Part shown: positions 62,088 through 64,000 of the stretch, in pieces
Layout: each line of letters opens with the position of its first letter
Position numbering within the stretch: the stretch's first letter is position 1
Origin: Sphingomonas sp. SORGH_AS_0879
GTDB lineage: Bacteria > Pseudomonadota > Alphaproteobacteria > Sphingomonadales > Sphingomonadaceae
Assembly (NCBI RefSeq): GCF_030819175.1
Contig: NZ_JAUTBJ010000002.1
Location: 3,681,001 to 3,745,000 of the forward strand
Direction of reading: 5' to 3'
DNA length: 64,000 nt
Program-made: the position numbers and the translations under genes
The notes under the pieces: model-generated
What the model saw: only the letters and a program-made list of their open reading frames with translations
Told to the model about the DNA's origin: nothing
The model's database searches: none

Positions 62088-64000
62088 ATGACCGACGCTC
62101 GCGCAGACGCTCTTCCGCCCGCCTCCCCGCTCGACCAGGATTTCAGTCGCCCGGGGCGCAAGCCCGGCAAGCGCAGCGGCTGGCGGATCGTCAAGGCGGC
62201 TTGGCGGCTGCTGGTGGGGATCAAGGATTTCCTGGTCCTGGCGGCGATGCTGCTTTTCTTCGGGCTGATCTTCGCAGCGCTCAATGCGCGGCCGGGGACG
62301 AAGGCGATCAGCGACGGCGCGCTCCTCCTCAAGCTCGACGGCCCGATCGTCGAACAGCCCGAGACGATCGCCCCTCTCGCGCTGCTGTCGGGCGGCGACA
62401 CCCCGCGCCAATATCGCCTGCGCGACGTGGTGCGCGCGATCGACACCGCCAAGGGCGATGGCCGGGTCAAGCTGCTGGTCCTCGACCTCGACGCGTTCGG
62501 CGGCGCCTATCCAGCGACGTTGCAGGAAGTCGGCGATGCGATCACCCGCTTCCGAAAGAGCGGCAAGCCGGTGCTGACCTATGCCACCGCCTATACCGAC
62601 GGCGCCTATCGCCTGGCATCGAATGCCAGCGAGATCTGGGTCAATCCGCTGGGCGGCACGCTGTTCGCGGGGCCGGGCGGCAACCAGCTTTACTATAAGG
62701 GGCTGATCGACAAGCTGGGCGTCAACACCCATGTCTATCGCGTCGGCAAGTTCAAATCCTTCGTCGAGCCCTATATCCGCACCGACCAGAGCCCCGATGC
62801 GCGCGCCGCGTCGCAGGCCCTGTACGGCACGCTGTTCGCCCAGTGGCGCGAAGCCGTCGCCAAGGCACGGCCCAAGGCGCAGATCGACGCCTTCCTGTCG
62901 CAGCCCGACCGCGCGGTGCTCGCTACCCACGGCAATATCGCCGAGGCCAATCTGAAGGCCGGGCTGGTCGACAAGCTGGGCGACCGCATGGCCTTCGGCA
63001 AGCGGGTGGCGGAGATCGCCGGGGTCGAGGCGAACAAGCCCGCGGGCAGCTTCCGCACCATCTCCTATGCCTCTTGGGTGCGTGCCAATCCGCTGCCCAC
63101 CAGCGGCGACGCGATCGGCGTGCTGACCGTCGCGGGCGATATCGTCGACGGCGAAGCGGGCCCCGGCACGGCGGCGGGCGAGACGGTGTCCAAGGCGCTG
63201 CTCGACGGGCTGGCTGCCAAGAAGCTGAAGGCGCTGGTCGTGCGCGTCGATTCGCCGGGCGGCTCGGTGCTGGCATCCGAACAGATCCGCCAGGCGATCC
63301 TGGAGGCCAAGCGGCAGAAGCTGCCGGTCGTCGTCTCGATGGGCGGTCTGGCCGCGTCGGGCGGTTACTGGGTCTCGACCCCGGCCGACATGATCTTCGC
63401 CGAACCCGGCACGATCACCGGGTCGATCGGCATTTTCGGCATCATCCCGACCTTCGAGAACACGCTGGCCAAGATCGGCGTGACCACCGACGGGGTGAAG
63501 ACCACGCCGCTGACCGGCCAGCCCGACGTGCTGGGCGGCACCACGCCGATGCTCGACACCATCCTTCAGGCGGGGATCGAGAATGGCTATCGCCAGTTCC
63601 TGACCCGCGTCGCCCAGTCACGCCACATGACGCCGGAAAAGGTCGACACCATCGCGCAGGGGCGGGTGTGGGACGGCGGCACCGCGCGTCAGATCGGTCT
63701 GGTCGACCGCTTCGGCAATCTGTCCGACGCCATCGCCGAAGCCGCGCGCCGCGCCAAGCTGGACCCCGCCAAGGTCCATGCCGAATATCTGGAGAAGAAG
63801 CCGGGCTTCGCCGCGATGCTGGCCGAAGGGTTCGACAGCGACGATGACAGCCAGCAGGGCGGCGACGTCTTCGCCATCGCCGCCGCCGAACGCCGCGCGA
63901 TCGTGGCGCGGGCGCTGGGCGACGTGACCCGGCTGGTGCGCGGCGGATCGGTGCAGGCGCGCTGCCTGGAATGCGGTGGCCTGGGGCCGATGGCCAGGCC
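62088..64000 (+). CDS. sppA: Signal peptide peptidase SppA, 67K type (3' end beyond window)
   Basis: A membrane-bound serine peptidase that degrades cleaved signal peptides. 637 codons are visible and the frame is still open at the window end. An N-terminal membrane helix (FLVLAAMLLFFGLIFAALN, residues 48-66) is followed by two ClpP-like S49 domains. The dyad is Lys223 in VGKFKSFVEPYIR of the first domain and Ser423 in GGLAASGGYW of the second. The last visible residues include RCLECGGLG, a CxxC that is not typical of E. coli SppA. It is divergent from groESL. Confidence 0.93.
   Translation, partial: MTDARADALPPASPLDQDFSRPGRKPGKRSGWRIVKAAWRLLVGIKDFLVLAAMLLFFGLIFAALNARPGTKAISDGALLLKLDGPIVEQPETIAPLALLSGGDTPRQYRLRDVVRAIDTAKGDGRVKLLVLDLDAFGGAYPATLQEVGDAITRFRKSGKPVLTYATAYTDGAYRLASNASEIWVNPLGGTLFAGPGGNQLYYKGLIDKLGVNTHVYRVGKFKSFVEPYIRTDQSPDARAASQALYGTLFAQWREAVAKARPKAQIDAFLSQPDRAVLATHGNIAEANLKAGLVDKLGDRMAFGKRVAEIAGVEANKPAGSFRTISYASWVRANPLPTSGDAIGVLTVAGDIVDGEAGPGTAAGETVSKALLDGLAAKKLKALVVRVDSPGGSVLASEQIRQAILEAKRQKLPVVVSMGGLAASGGYWVSTPADMIFAEPGTITGSIGIFGIIPTFENTLAKIGVTTDGVKTTPLTGQPDVLGGTTPMLDTILQAGIENGYRQFLTRVAQSRHMTPEKVDTIAQGRVWDGGTARQIGLVDRFGNLSDAIAEAARRAKLDPAKVHAEYLEKKPGFAAMLAEGFDSDDDSQQGGDVFAIAAAERRAIVARALGDVTRLVRGGSVQARCLECGGLGPMAR

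Overview
The window reads as chromosomal DNA of a GC-rich alphaproteobacterium, most likely a Sphingomonas-like member of the Sphingomonadales. This is an inference from the proteins and layout: an F0 ATP synthase operon in the order I-a-c-b'-b with no F1 genes beside it, a petABC (cytochrome bc1) operon, a CIRCE-controlled groESL operon, a mutY-dciA-dsbA cluster, and many short palindromic repeats between genes. About 68 protein-coding genes are supported. I recognise no rRNA or tRNA gene, no CRISPR array, no prophage and no plasmid functions.

Layout. 1-4.5 kb: start of an exported protein (minus strand), parE, then argD-argF of arginine synthesis. 4.5-9 kb: hslO, a TM2 membrane protein, and a translationally coupled minus-strand operon metZ-apaG-lysR. 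9-15.4 kb: an exported GH35 beta-galactosidase, a PMT-type glycosyltransferase facing a polyprenol-phosphate glycosyltransferase with a GtrA domain, then leuB and recO. 15.4-19.5 kb: two 23S rRNA modification enzymes (RluE-type, RlmJ), uvrC and an SMR transporter. 19.7-22.5 kb: the F0 operon. 22.8-26.5 kb: the overlapping operon ydbH-ynbE-ydbL for envelope phospholipid transport. 26.6-33.6 kb: RadC, an unassigned glycosyltransferase-like protein, pth with a coupled 2OG-Fe(II) oxygenase, ychF, a stand-alone BLUF photoreceptor and a lipoprotein phosphodiesterase. 33.6-37.7 kb: a MaoC protein, a Gly/Arg-rich lipoprotein and petABC. 37.9-42.8 kb: apt-trmL-hemF-GNAT, two overlapping membrane proteins and lipB. 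42.9-45.4 kb: two small exported proteins and a complete IS5-type element inserted in a palindromic repeat. 45.6-51 kb: an ABC-F ATPase, DUF3297, an EVE-domain protein, a frameshifted SDH-L gene and a BNR sialidase-like protein. 51-57.2 kb: nitronate monooxygenase, membrane cytochrome c, pheA, and the chain mutY, serine hydrolase, nudC. 57.2-64 kb: dciA and two DsbA-type thiol oxidoreductases, groESL, and sppA running off the end.

Most genes are housekeeping, and I saw no clearly new defence or biosynthetic system. The most unusual features are: the +1 frameshift splitting the HI0607-type shikimate dehydrogenase-like gene; the BLUF protein, whose photocycle residues are spaced exactly as in AppA; the repeats, which fall into at least four families, are sometimes nested, and at one locus are bordered by a shared boundary word; the IS element with a TGCA duplication inside one of those repeats; and three 15-bp direct repeats upstream of petABC.
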